Origin: Nocardia sp. CC227C
Lineage (GTDB): Bacteria; Actinomycetota; Actinomycetes; Mycobacteriales; Mycobacteriaceae
Reading direction: 5' to 3'
Assembly: GCF_030767025.1 (NCBI RefSeq)
Contig: NZ_JASITE010000002.1
Span: 434,001 to 498,000, forward strand
Length of the DNA: 64,000 bases
The notes below the pieces were generated by a model, which saw only the letters and a program-made list of their open reading frames with translations, was not told the DNA's origin and did no database searches. The position numbers and the translations under genes are program-made. Within the stretch, counting starts at the first letter, position 1; each line of letters starts with the position of its first letter. Shown in pieces: positions 37,333 to 49,114 of this stretch.

Positions 37333-38040
37333 ATGACGACGGAGTCCGAATTCACCATCGATGCACTGGCCCGCGCCGCCCACACCACCGTGCGCAGCGT
37401 GCGCGTCTACCACGAGCGCGGTCTGCTACCGGCCCCGCAGGTCCGCGGCCGGATCGGCTACTACCGACCGGAGCACCTGGTCCGGCTGCAGACCATCGGC
37501 CAGCTGCTGCGCAAGGGCATGAAACTGACCGGCATCAAAGAGCTCCTCGACGCCTGGGATCGCGGCGAAGGACTCGATGAGGTCCTACAGGTGCGGAGCA
37601 ATGCGCTCGGGGACGGCACGCCGCACCGCCGATCCACCGACGACGACACCCGACTGGCGAACGCACTGCAGCGGCTGCGCACGACCGGTGGGACCGAACC
37701 GGATGTCAGCGCGCTCCGCGCCACCCACCCCAGACTGCACGAGCTGGCCGCACGGCTGATCGCCGCGGGGCTACCCGCCGACGAGATATTCCGGCCGCTC
37801 ATCCGCCTGCATGCCGACTGCAGCCGGATCGCCGCTCGGCAGGCCGAGATCATCCGCCGTCTCACCGACCACCCGGCGGCACCATCGTCCGATGCCGGTA
37901 CGGCAGGGCCGGAGCAGGCCGCAGAGCACGCTCGGCAGCTGGCGGTCGCGGCCACCGCGGAGTTGGTCGCCCGATCGCTGCACGAGCGTTTGGAAGGCCA
38001 ATCACCCTCCCACCGAGCCACATTCGAACACAAGCATTGA
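37333..38040 (+). CDS. MerR-family regulator 1
   Basis: 235 residues from ATG 37333; a second ATG frame at 37300 reaches back toward the palindrome and is less likely. The N-terminal winged HTH is canonical: FTIDALARAAHTTVRSVRVYHERGLLPAP, then GRIGYYRPEHLVRLQTI. It is followed by a dimer coiled coil and a C-terminal helical domain ending HERLEGQSPSHRATFEHKH. It has no metal-binding cysteines. By eye about 55 of the first 79 positions are identical to MerR 2. Shared operators suggest that it controls itself, glutamate uptake and glutamate dehydrogenase. The effector is unknown. Confidence 0.9.
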   Translation: MTTESEFTIDALARAAHTTVRSVRVYHERGLLPAPQVRGRIGYYRPEHLVRLQTIGQLLRKGMKLTGIKELLDAWDRGEGLDEVLQVRSNALGDGTPHRRSTDDDTRLANALQRLRTTGGTEPDVSALRATHPRLHELAARLIAAGLPADEIFRPLIRLHADCSRIAARQAEIIRRLTDHPAAPSSDAGTAGPEQAAEHARQLAVAATAELVARSLHERLEGQSPSHRATFEHKH

Positions 38041-38101
38041 ATCGCCGACGCCGGCCCAAGTCCGCGAACCGGATGCGGCAGGGCCGGCTTCGCCGAGGTC
38101 A

Positions 38102-38133
38102 ATGACAGCCGAATTCGATGACAGCCGAATTCG
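38102..38133. repeat. Perfect 16-base tandem duplication
   Basis: Two exact copies of ATGACAGCCGAATTCG placed back to back, ending two bases before the lysozyme-protein stop codon. It lies between convergent genes and probably arose by replication slippage. Confidence 0.85.
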
Positions 38134-38134
38134 A

Positions 38135-39295
38135 TTACACCGAAATGCTGTTCGTCATGGAACTCGCGATGCTGTTCGCATTCGCGATGCGCTGCGCACG
38201 CTCCGACCCGTCGCTGCGCTCATAGTATTGGTCGAACACCGCGGCGGCCTCACCCGGTGTCTGCGCGTTCCGCAGATGCGCGTACGCCGCCGATTCGCCG
38301 TGCTTGAGTTCATGCGAGATGTAGTCGATCTGGATGCGCCAGTCGGTGACCGACCCGTCGCGCTCGGCGGCGAACTGGCGGAGGCCCTCCAGCCGATCGT
38401 CTCGCCACTGCACCAAGCCCAGGGCAGATTCACCCGCATTCCACGCATCGGTGCGAAAACTCGACTCCACCTGGAGATTACCCAGGATGCCCGCCGCTTG
38501 TGCCGGTGTGAACCCGTTGTCGAGCAGCCGTTGATACATTTCGTCCACCCGGGCGTGCTGCCCTCCAGGAATCCCCTCGGCGCTCACCGGCTGCATGTAT
38601 CCGCCACCGCCGGAATCACTCCCGGCGGGGGCGTAGCCGCCGTAGCCGCCGGTGTTCATCATCATCGATGGATACGGAGCCCCGTAGGTCGGCGACGAAT
38701 AGTGGATTCGCTCAGCTTCTTCCACGACGCCCCTCGACGCCTCCTCGACGATCTCGGAGACTTCGTCCACGGTCCGCAGGATGGCGCGCAGGAGCCGAGC
38801 TTCGGCCACCATCGACAGATGTTCCGCGCCCGCGACGGGCCCCTCGGCGGCGAGCGTCGATTTCAGCCCGTCGACCTCGTGGTCGATATCGGACATCGCC
38901 GCGCTGGTCTTGGTGGAGGTCGTGTAGGCGGAGGTGTCCACCTCCTTGTTCTGTCTGCGCAGCTCGGTCGCGATCTCGTCGATCTCGTCCCGATTCGACG
39001 CGTAATCGTCCGCCATGACCGACTGGTTCCCGGAATCGTCGACCAGCCCTCGCTCCGCGAACCGCTCCACCAGATCCGGCGCCTGTGCCCCCGCTCCGGA
39101 CCCGAACAGATCGACCGAGACCTGGATCGCCAACTCGGCGGCGTCGATCACCGAATCGAGGCCCGCGGACCCACCGGCCGGATGCGGCAGCTCGACGGTC
39201 CAGCCTCGATAGTGCGCCACCGTCCCGTCCTGGCCGGTCACGACCATGACGGCATCCGATTCTCGGATCCGGACGAGCCCGTGGCCGGCGCGCAC
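38135..39295 (-). CDS. Phage-tail-type lysozyme domain protein, likely exported
   Basis: 386 residues from GTG 39295; ATG 39247 is an alternative, and neither has a strong ribosome site. The N-terminal 200 residues are helical, resembling ESX-associated WXG100-type proteins, then come Tyr/Gly-rich linkers (MMMNTGGYGGYAPAG). A phage lysozyme-2-like domain (about 245-386) shows LLDNGFTPAQAAGILGNLQVESSF...ALGLVQW, with a Glu in the catalytic position. There is no Sec signal. It probably cleaves peptidoglycan and may be an ESX substrate. A 45-codon frame (39375-39238) just upstream could be its N-terminus displaced by a frameshift. Confidence 0.7.
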   Translation of the reverse strand: MRAGHGLVRIRESDAVMVVTGQDGTVAHYRGWTVELPHPAGGSAGLDSVIDAAELAIQVSVDLFGSGAGAQAPDLVERFAERGLVDDSGNQSVMADDYASNRDEIDEIATELRRQNKEVDTSAYTTSTKTSAAMSDIDHEVDGLKSTLAAEGPVAGAEHLSMVAEARLLRAILRTVDEVSEIVEEASRGVVEEAERIHYSSPTYGAPYPSMMMNTGGYGGYAPAGSDSGGGGYMQPVSAEGIPGGQHARVDEMYQRLLDNGFTPAQAAGILGNLQVESSFRTDAWNAGESALGLVQWRDDRLEGLRQFAAERDGSVTDWRIQIDYISHELKHGESAAYAHLRNAQTPGEAAAVFDQYYERSDGSERAQRIANANSIASSMTNSISV

Positions 39296-39477
39296 ACGAT
39301 CATCAGCATGCTCAGCTCCTCGATCGACTCGTCGGCCTCATCGGCGCCACCATCCGGCCCGACTCCTCCGACCATTCAAGTCTCGTGCATCCCCGGAGCT
39401 GGGAAGAGCCGCGACGGCGCGAGCCGAGCCCACCGGACCGGCGCAACTCCTTTCGCGCCGAACTCTATTCGGCGTTC

Positions 39478-40239
39478 TCACTGCACCCGGTACCACTTGA
39501 ACGGCTCGTTCGCGGTCGGGCCGTAGCGCCGGATCTGGTCGAAGAGCCAACCGGCCGGTTCTACGATCGCCTCGCGGTCACCGTCGTTGACATAGGCCAT
39601 CGCGATGCCGACGAAAGCCGCGTGCCCGTCGGCGGTCTGGCGGTAGACGACACCACCCGAATCGCCGTGTTCGAACCAGAGGTCCCGGGTGGTGTAGATG
39701 ACGCCGTCCTCGACCTTGGTGATGGTGCCGCAGTTCCAGCCGGTGGTGGCCCCGATCTTGCAGACCTGCTGGCCGCGGCGCGGGTCGACGTCGACGGAGC
39801 TGAGACCGAAGGCCCCCATGGACGCGGACACGCCGATGCCCTCGTACAGGCGAATCAGCCCGAACCCCAGGGTGAGTCCCCGGTCCGGCTGATACGACTC
39901 GTACCAGCCGATCGGATTGCCGTCGGCGTCGGTGACGACCCCCGGCCGCCGACAGTGCCCGGCCGTGACGGCGTAGCGCGCTTTCCCGACGAATCCGGTC
40001 AAACCGACGGTGCATTGGAAGCCGACGACCTTGCCGCCCTCCTCGGTCGTGGTCCGGATCGCCAATCCTGGGTGCACCACGACCACCGGATCGGTGGCCT
40101 GGGCGTGCGATGCGGGCAACAGCGTGCCCGCCGTGCCGCACACCGCCGCGGCCAGCGCCACCAGCAGGCGCCGGATGCGAGCCGGTGGGGGCCAACCCAG
40201 CGTTGTCGCTCGCGATTCGTGATTCCCGCGGCTGCGCAA
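39478..40239 (-). CDS. Secreted chymotrypsin-fold serine protease (S1)
   Basis: 253 residues. The Sec signal peptide (IRRLLVALAAAVCGTAGTLLPA...AQA) ends near residue 48. The mature domain has the catalytic His in AVTAGHC and Ser in GDSGGVVY, with Cys pairs QCT...GHC and VCK...WNCG. The catalytic Asp is not certain by eye. The frame begins with TTG 40239, preceded by a purine-rich AAGGACGG; no better start precedes the signal peptide. It resembles mycobacterial and nocardial S1-family secreted proteases. No partner gene is obvious. Confidence 0.8.
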   Translation of the reverse strand: MRSRGNHESRATTLGWPPPARIRRLLVALAAAVCGTAGTLLPASHAQATDPVVVVHPGLAIRTTTEEGGKVVGFQCTVGLTGFVGKARYAVTAGHCRRPGVVTDADGNPIGWYESYQPDRGLTLGFGLIRLYEGIGVSASMGAFGLSSVDVDPRRGQQVCKIGATTGWNCGTITKVEDGVIYTTRDLWFEHGDSGGVVYRQTADGHAAFVGIAMAYVNDGDREAIVEPAGWLFDQIRRYGPTANEPFKWYRVQ

Positions 40240-40570
40240 CGTCGTGTCCGTCCTTCCTCGAACATGCCGTCCTCGAGCCAGGTGCGGACTCGATTCCCGC
40301 TCGGCTCAGTGGAATTCTCCCCGATTCCCAGCGCCGGGAACCCTTCACGGCCGGGCGTCGAGGACGCCGACCGGGCATCGGTGCCAGCACTATTCAATTT
40401 TCTTGCCACTGTTTGAGTGCACGGTATTGATTGTGCCGACATATGCCGATAACATAGGTGTCGGGCGGCGGTTCCCCTCATCACCACCGGCCTCGCCAGC
40501 ACAGCTGCCGTCCCCGCAGACCGCGGCAGCTGTGCTGGCACACAACAACATCGAGCGCCGTGGCCTGTCG
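40240..40570. other. Intergenic region between protease and ROK genes
   Basis: 331 bases. It contains the hairpin at 40495-40539 that ends the ROK/PknG operon. An AT-rich segment (about 40395-40460) can serve as promoter region for the protease gene. No gene is visible. Confidence 0.5.
40495..40539 (-). terminator. Hairpin terminator after the ROK gene
   Basis: Perfect 16-base arms (GCCAGCACAGCTGCCG and its complement) around a 13-base loop, 31 bases beyond the ROK stop on the minus strand. It marks the end of the PknG-membrane protein-ROK transcription unit. Confidence 0.85.
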
Positions 40571-41464
40571 CTACTGCTTCTCCGGCGGCAGCGCGAGCAA
40601 TCCGGCACCGGTCAGCACCGCGGTATCGCCCAACTGTGAGGGCACCACCCGCAGACCGGACAGGAATCCGATCCGCGCATGCGCGCCGACCGCCGCACCC
40701 AGCGACTTCCAGAGCGCGGGACCGGCCGCCGCCGCCTCGCCGCCGACCACGACGCGATCGACGTCGAACAGTGACGCCACCGATGACACCGCCTGTCCGA
40801 GAACGGTTCCCATGCGCTCCACCGCGGCGGCGGCGATCGCGTCACCGGCTCCGGCCGCAGCGGTGAGCGCCGCGAAACCGTCTCCATGCCAGCCGCGCTT
40901 CTCGGCCCAACGCACGGCCGCGGACGTACTCGCGATGGCCTGCACGCACCCGCGGGCGCCGCAGTCGCAGAGATCGTCGTAACCGGACATCACCATATGG
41001 CCGATGTTCCCCGCGTTTCCGGTACGGCCGACCGCCACGAAACCGCCGACCACGATGCCGCCGCTGATCCGGGACGACACCGACACGACCAGCGCGTCCG
41101 GGACACCGCGCAGCAGGCCGTGGCGTTGCTCGGCCAGCGCGACGCAGACGCCGTCGAGCGCCATTCCCACGGCGGCCGAAGGGAATTGCTTGCGCGTGGC
41201 CTCGACCAGACCGAAGCCGACCTGCCACTCGGCGATATCCGGCGGCGCCGCCACTCCTGCGGCCATGTCGATGGGTCCGGTGGTGCCGATGCCCACGCTG
41301 GTGACATCGCCACCGGCGGCGACCTCGACCAGCAGGTCGCGGCAGCTGTTCCAGGGCGCGCGCGAGGTCACCGGGATCGCCCGGACATCCTGCACGCGCC
41401 CGTCCGGTGCCACCCGGCCGGCCGCGAACCTGGCCGGGCCGATCTCCAACGCCAGAACCGTCAT
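40571..41464 (-). CDS. ROK-family protein (sugar kinase-like)
   Basis: 297 residues from ATG 41464 with GGGAG 8 bases upstream. The ROK zinc motif is plain: HMVM...CDCGARGCVQAIAS (about 165-185). VSSRISGGIVVGGFVAVGR and VVVGGEAA match the fold. The N-terminal phosphate motif, normally DxGGTK, reads EIGPARF, and the ExGH glutamate is changed in GNAGNIGHM, so the kinase activity is doubtful. It is encoded last in an operon behind PknG and a two-helix membrane protein. It could be a glucokinase relative or a regulatory ROK protein without HTH. Confidence 0.75.
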   Translation of the reverse strand: MTVLALEIGPARFAAGRVAPDGRVQDVRAIPVTSRAPWNSCRDLLVEVAAGGDVTSVGIGTTGPIDMAAGVAAPPDIAEWQVGFGLVEATRKQFPSAAVGMALDGVCVALAEQRHGLLRGVPDALVVSVSSRISGGIVVGGFVAVGRTGNAGNIGHMVMSGYDDLCDCGARGCVQAIASTSAAVRWAEKRGWHGDGFAALTAAAGAGDAIAAAAVERMGTVLGQAVSSVASLFDVDRVVVGGEAAAAGPALWKSLGAAVGAHARIGFLSGLRVVPSQLGDTAVLTGAGLLALPPEKQ

Positions 41465-41507
41465 TGCTTGTGCTCCCATCCAGCTGTTCGTCTGTTCGTC
41501 CTCGGTT

Positions 41508-42461
41508 TCATGCCCGCGCCGCCGAGAGCGCGGCCAGGGTGTCCAGGTCGCCGTTCAGCGTTTCGACGATCTCGTTGATCGCCAGCGCCGTCGCCCGGAC
41601 CTCCTCCCGCAGCCCCTCGATGTGCCCGGCCGCCAGTTCCGCGTCGGTCGCGACCGCCATCAGTTCGGTGATGTCGAGTCCCACACCGACTGTGCGCTCG
41701 GCGATCTCGGCATTGGTCAGTTCCGCCTGGAGTTCGGCCAGATGCGCGCGGTAGGCCGTCAGCGCGCTCACCCGGGAGACCAGACCGGTCCACACCCGGG
41801 TGAGAGAGGCGTGCGTATTCTCGGCGGCCCGCCGCGCCGTCGTCGCGGCCGCGGAATCGCCGACGGGGTCGGCGAGCGGCCCGGACGCGCACTCCAGCCG
41901 CAGGGCGTGCTGGATGATCTCGTCGAGTTCGGCGTCCAGGTCCAGCCGCATTCGATGCGACAGCAGGTAGCCGCTCTGCCAGGCGGGTGAAGCGGCGATG
42001 CTGTCCCGCAGTTCCACGGCTCGCGCGATGAGGTCGGGAATCGGGAACGCCTCGGCCGAATCGGCCCGCAGCGCCCGATCATCGCTCGGATCGGGCACAT
42101 ACAGGCGTCTGGTCGCGGCGGCCACGTCGCGCCGGTCACGCGCGGTCAACGAGACGGTGGAACGCGCGCCCCGCCGCACCGCCGCACCGGCGGCGGCGAC
42201 CACCGCGGCGAGCACGACGCCCCGCAACCACAGCGGTCCCGTGCCGGTCAGGAACAGCAGCATCAGCACACTCGAGCCGAGCACGCCGACGGCGCCCAGG
42301 ACGACGGCGGCGTCGTTACCCCGGGCGATCCCTTGATGGACGGGCGGGTACCCGGCGGCCCGCCGCTCGCCGAGCCGCTGTCGCAGCCGCGCCGACAGCT
42401 GCCGCTCGTCGACATAGGTCAGCCAGGTTCCGTCGAAGGTGTAGTCGATCAGACGTGTCAT
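41508..42461 (-). CDS. Two-helix membrane protein of the PknG operon
   Basis: 317 residues from ATG 42461, 13 bases after the PknG stop. Two adjacent helices (AAVVLGAVGVLGSSVLMLLFL and GVVLAAVVAAAGAAV, about 50-95) are followed by an all-helical soluble part rich in Ala/Glu/Leu, probably coiled coil. In mycobacteria PknG is encoded with the amino-acid sensor GlnH and the membrane protein GlnX. This protein could be a distant GlnX-like partner, but I see no clear homology and no GlnH gene. Function unknown. Confidence 0.6.
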   Translation of the reverse strand: MTRLIDYTFDGTWLTYVDERQLSARLRQRLGERRAAGYPPVHQGIARGNDAAVVLGAVGVLGSSVLMLLFLTGTGPLWLRGVVLAAVVAAAGAAVRRGARSTVSLTARDRRDVAAATRRLYVPDPSDDRALRADSAEAFPIPDLIARAVELRDSIAASPAWQSGYLLSHRMRLDLDAELDEIIQHALRLECASGPLADPVGDSAAATTARRAAENTHASLTRVWTGLVSRVSALTAYRAHLAELQAELTNAEIAERTVGVGLDITELMAVATDAELAAGHIEGLREEVRATALAINEIVETLNGDLDTLAALSAARA

Positions 42462-42474
42462 CGGATCCCCAGCG

Positions 42475-46008
<3,534 letters not shown>

Positions 46009-46015
46009 CTATTTT

Positions 46016-46042
46016 CAAGGAAATGTCACTGTGGTTTCCTTG
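46016..46042. promoter_or_regulatory. Inverted repeat in the MerR 2 leader
   Basis: CAAGGAAA and TTTCCTTG form perfect 8-base arms around 11 bases, ending 4 bases before the start codon. The right arm lies in a block TGTGGTTTCCTTG that MerR 1 also has at nearly the same place. Confidence 0.55.
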
Positions 46043-46046
46043 AGGG

Positions 46047-46817
46047 ATGGCAGTCGAGGCGAAGTACACGATCGACGAGTTGGCGCGGGAAGCCGGCACC
46101 ACCGTCCGCAGCCTGCGCGTCTATCACGAGCGTGGCATTCTTCCCCCACCGATGGTGAAGGGCCGAACCGGCTACTACAGCCCCGAGCATCTGAGCCGGG
46201 TGCGTACCATCAGCCGCCTGCTCAACCGAGGGATCAAGCTGAGCGGGATCAAGGAACTGCTGAAGGCATGGGACCGCGGCGACGGGCTCTCCGACGTGCT
46301 CGGCGTCATCGACGAGACGACCGCCCGATCCGGCAAATTCCCCAATGAGACCATCTCGGCCGCCGAACTGCAGGAGCGATACCGCGATGTCCCCGACGGC
46401 CTCGCGCGGATCGTCGCCATCGGGCTCTACCAACCCGTCGACGCCATCACCTACCGGATCGCCAACCCTCGACTGATCACCATCGGCAGTCGGCTCACCG
46501 AGGCCGGGCTGCCGTTGAGCGAGGTCGTCGACGAGCTGGAGAACCTGTACGCCGACTGCGACCGCATCGCACGCCGGCACGTCGACCTCTTCCACCGGAT
46601 GGGCTGGGCCCGTTTCCAGCAGTCCGAGCGCACGCCCGACGACCTGGCCAGGGTCACCGAGCAGCTGGCCGCGACCCGCGTGGTTCCGGGGCGCGCGACC
46701 GTGGCGCTGGTGAGCCAGCTGGTACTGCGCTATCTGGAGGACGACACCGCGGAATTGGCCGAACTCTACGACGATCCGGCGGATCTGACGGCGGCACTAC
46801 GTCACGAAGAGTCCTGA
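46047..46817 (+). CDS. MerR-family regulator 2
   Basis: 256 residues from ATG 46047 with GAGGG directly upstream. The DNA-binding region YTIDELAREAGTTVRSLRVYHERGILPPP...GRTGYYSPEHL is a close paralogue of MerR 1. The C-terminal helical domain differs, containing VDAITYRIANPRLITIGSRLTEAGL, and is again free of metal-binding cysteines. It ends 16 bases inside the convergent zinc-ribbon gene. The shared leader and operator half-site suggest cross-regulation between the two MerR proteins. Confidence 0.9.
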   Translation: MAVEAKYTIDELAREAGTTVRSLRVYHERGILPPPMVKGRTGYYSPEHLSRVRTISRLLNRGIKLSGIKELLKAWDRGDGLSDVLGVIDETTARSGKFPNETISAAELQERYRDVPDGLARIVAIGLYQPVDAITYRIANPRLITIGSRLTEAGLPLSEVVDELENLYADCDRIARRHVDLFHRMGWARFQQSERTPDDLARVTEQLAATRVVPGRATVALVSQLVLRYLEDDTAELAELYDDPADLTAALRHEES

Positions 46818-47602
46818 TCGAGCAGGCCCGACCGCTCCAGGAAGCTCCGGGCGCTCCGGTCCCCGTCGAAGGCCCCGGTCTCCAGGACGACGCCGGTCCC
46901 GGTGTCGGCGTAGTGCACGGTGGCCGAGGGACCCACCGCCGCGAACACGTCGCCGTCGGCGACGATCATCCGCGCACTCGCACGCCACCGCTCGACGGTG
47001 GCCGCCAGCGTATCGGGCGTCGGCGTGCGCACGTGGAAGGTCAGATCCCGGCCCGCGGACAAACCCCGCAACAGCGGGTCACCGGCCGCGAGCACGCACC
47101 GTTCGCCGGGCTCGGCGTGGTAGGGCCGGCAGGTCGCGGCACGCAGTGGTTCGGGCAGCCGGGCGGAGGAGGTGGTGGCGACCGGCGCGACCGGCGGCGA
47201 GAACCGGCCCGCGACGAACACGCCACACGCCAGCAGCACAGCCAACCCCGCGACAGCCATCAGCCAGTGCCGCGGTGAATACCGCTTCCGCTCGGTCAGG
47301 GTACGCAGCCCGGAGGCCACCCCGTGCTCCACGGCGCCCACCGTGCGGAAGGCGTCCGCGCCGTGGCGGAGTGCGGCTCCGCCGAAACGGGCCGCGGACT
47401 CCGCATCGTGGCCGATGCGGGCGACGGCGCCGCCCAGCGCCGGGTACCGGTGGTCCGGACTCGGCGGCGCCTCGCTCGGCCCCGGGTCCGCCGCCGGTCC
47501 GGACTTCGGAGCGGGTGCGGCCAGCGGCGCACCACAGTTCGCACAGCGCGCGAGGTCGCCGTCATTGCGATGCGAGCAGTAGCCGCACGTCACCGCGGGC
47601 AT
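46802..47602 (-). CDS. Zinc-ribbon membrane protein
   Basis: 266 residues. The N-terminal zinc ribbon is CGYCSHRNDGDLARCANCG. A Pro-rich linker and amphipathic region lead to one membrane helix (WLMAVAGLAVLLACGVFVAG, about 115-135). About 130 residues outside the cell have a Cys pair (ATCRPYH...GERCVL). The function is unknown. It begins 6 bases after the stop of the glycan-binding-like gene upstream, so they form an operon. Its end overlaps convergent MerR 2. Confidence 0.7.
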   Translation of the reverse strand: MPAVTCGYCSHRNDGDLARCANCGAPLAAPAPKSGPAADPGPSEAPPSPDHRYPALGGAVARIGHDAESAARFGGAALRHGADAFRTVGAVEHGVASGLRTLTERKRYSPRHWLMAVAGLAVLLACGVFVAGRFSPPVAPVATTSSARLPEPLRAATCRPYHAEPGERCVLAAGDPLLRGLSAGRDLTFHVRTPTPDTLAATVERWRASARMIVADGDVFAAVGPSATVHYADTGTGVVLETGAFDGDRSARSFLERSGLLDQDSS

Positions 47603-47608
47603 CCGAAC

Positions 47609-48763
47609 CTACCCCTGCTTCTTTCCGGTGATCACGATCGAGGACACGGCGGTGTCGTTCAGCGATCGATCGCCGCTCGATTCGAGAATCGTCAGAACGA
47701 CCTCCGATGCCCGCACCGGCGGGTCGATCTCGGTGGTCACGACGCCGCGCTGATCGAGGGTCTCCTGGGTGTAGGTGGTGAAGTTCTCGTTGTCGAACTG
47801 GTACGACACCCTGCTCGCCGTCCGGTGCCTGGCCCATTCGTCCACACCGTCGGCGCGGATGTGGTCCCAGCCGGGCACGATCGAGATGGATTCGACGAGA
47901 TAGGTCCCGCCCAGGTCGATGGTCAGCACCTGACCGTCGACACGATAGGCCCGCACGCACGACCACGCCTTGCCCGCTTCACCCGAGAAGGCGTCCATGC
48001 CGTCGGTGCTGCCCGGCGGACAATGGCTGGTCGCCGACGCCACCTCGATCGGCTTCCCGCGGCTCACCTCCTCGGTCGGCTCGGCCGGCGCCGGCGCGGG
48101 CGTCGGCGCCGCCGAGGTCACGACCAGCGGTTGCCCCGACTGCTGCTCTCCGCCGGTGGTGATGAGCACGACCAGCAGCAGGACGGCCAGCACCGCACCG
48201 ACGGACAGCAGCACCTTGGGTTTACGCAGCTGGGGCGCGATCCGCTGGGTCAACGCACCCAGCCGACCGCCGGCCGCCGGCCGCAGCAGGTCGTCGAACC
48301 GGTCCTTGCCGACCGGCTCCGCCGGCCGTTTCGGCGGTGCCGCGGTATCGCGGCGTTCCGGCGGCACCCGGACCGGATCGGGGAAATCCTGTGCTCTGGG
48401 TTCGATCGGCCCCGAGCCGTTCAACAGCGCGTTGATCTGCTCACTGGCCGAGGACCTCCGGGCCGAACGCGGGCGGACCGCAGCCGGGCTCCCCGCCCCG
48501 GTGGACCGGCGCGGTTCCGGAACGGTTTCCGCCTCCGACAGCTCGCGGTCCGCGGCATCCGGGGGCGGCGCGGCCGAGCCCGACGGAACCGCTTCGGGCA
48601 CTTGCTGTTCCGGTGCCGGCTTCGACCCGGACGAGCCCGGCAACAGCGCGGCCAGGACCACGCTCCGATGGCGGAGGAAGACATCTCCCGGTTCCTCGTC
48701 GGGCATGCCGAGAATCGTATCGATCTCCCGGTCGCCGCCCGTTCCCAAACGTGAGAACGCCAC
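47609..48763 (-). CDS. Membrane-anchored discoidin-like glycan-binding protein
   Basis: 384 residues from GTG 48763 (ATG 48706 is an alternative; neither has a strong ribosome site). A long disordered acidic/Pro-rich cytoplasmic half is followed by one helix (VLLSVGAVLAVLLLVVLITT, about 185-205) and an external beta-sandwich of the NADase-type/discoidin-like kind: SCVRAYRVDGQVLTIDLGGTYLVESISIVPGWD... and VVLTILES. Such domains bind cell-wall glycans. It starts 3 bases after the ESX HTH regulator stop, which links it to the ESX operon's end. Confidence 0.7.
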   Translation of the reverse strand: MAFSRLGTGGDREIDTILGMPDEEPGDVFLRHRSVVLAALLPGSSGSKPAPEQQVPEAVPSGSAAPPPDAADRELSEAETVPEPRRSTGAGSPAAVRPRSARRSSASEQINALLNGSGPIEPRAQDFPDPVRVPPERRDTAAPPKRPAEPVGKDRFDDLLRPAAGGRLGALTQRIAPQLRKPKVLLSVGAVLAVLLLVVLITTGGEQQSGQPLVVTSAAPTPAPAPAEPTEEVSRGKPIEVASATSHCPPGSTDGMDAFSGEAGKAWSCVRAYRVDGQVLTIDLGGTYLVESISIVPGWDHIRADGVDEWARHRTASRVSYQFDNENFTTYTQETLDQRGVVTTEIDPPVRASEVVLTILESSGDRSLNDTAVSSIVITGKKQG

Positions 48764-48766
48764 CGG

Positions 48767-49114
48767 CTACGGATTGCTGTCGGTGATGAAATACTCTGGC
48801 GCGACATCGAATACGCGCGCCAGCGCGACGATCAGATCCAAGCGCGGGATGGCCTCGCCGTGGATGAGGCGGTAGAGGCCGGACTGCGATATCGGCACGT
48901 CCGGGTAGGCCAGCTCCAAGTGCTGTGCCAGTGAATACAACGTCAGCGACCGCACCGGACCGTCGTCCTCGGTGGACACGACCGATTCCGCGACGAGTTC
49001 GGCGAGCCGCTTCGAGAACACCGACGCCGCCAACTGTCGGGGCGTCAGTTCCTCACCGCCGCCACCATTTCGGGGTTCCGCCTCCGCTGACACGATATTC
49101 GACCTACTTTCCAT
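48767..49114 (-). CDS. XRE-type helix-turn-helix regulator (EspR-like)
   Basis: 115 residues from ATG 49114. The HTH reads YSLAQHLELAYPDVPISQSGLYRLIHGEAIPRLDLIVALARVFDVAPEYF, the layout seen in EspR-like XRE regulators of ESX genes in mycobacteria. Its start lies inside the eccE gene, overlapping it by 11 bases, so it is the last gene of the ESX operon. It is probably a feedback regulator of secretion genes. Confidence 0.8.
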   Translation of the reverse strand: MESRSNIVSAEAEPRNGGGGEELTPRQLAASVFSKRLAELVAESVVSTEDDGPVRSLTLYSLAQHLELAYPDVPISQSGLYRLIHGEAIPRLDLIVALARVFDVAPEYFITDSNP

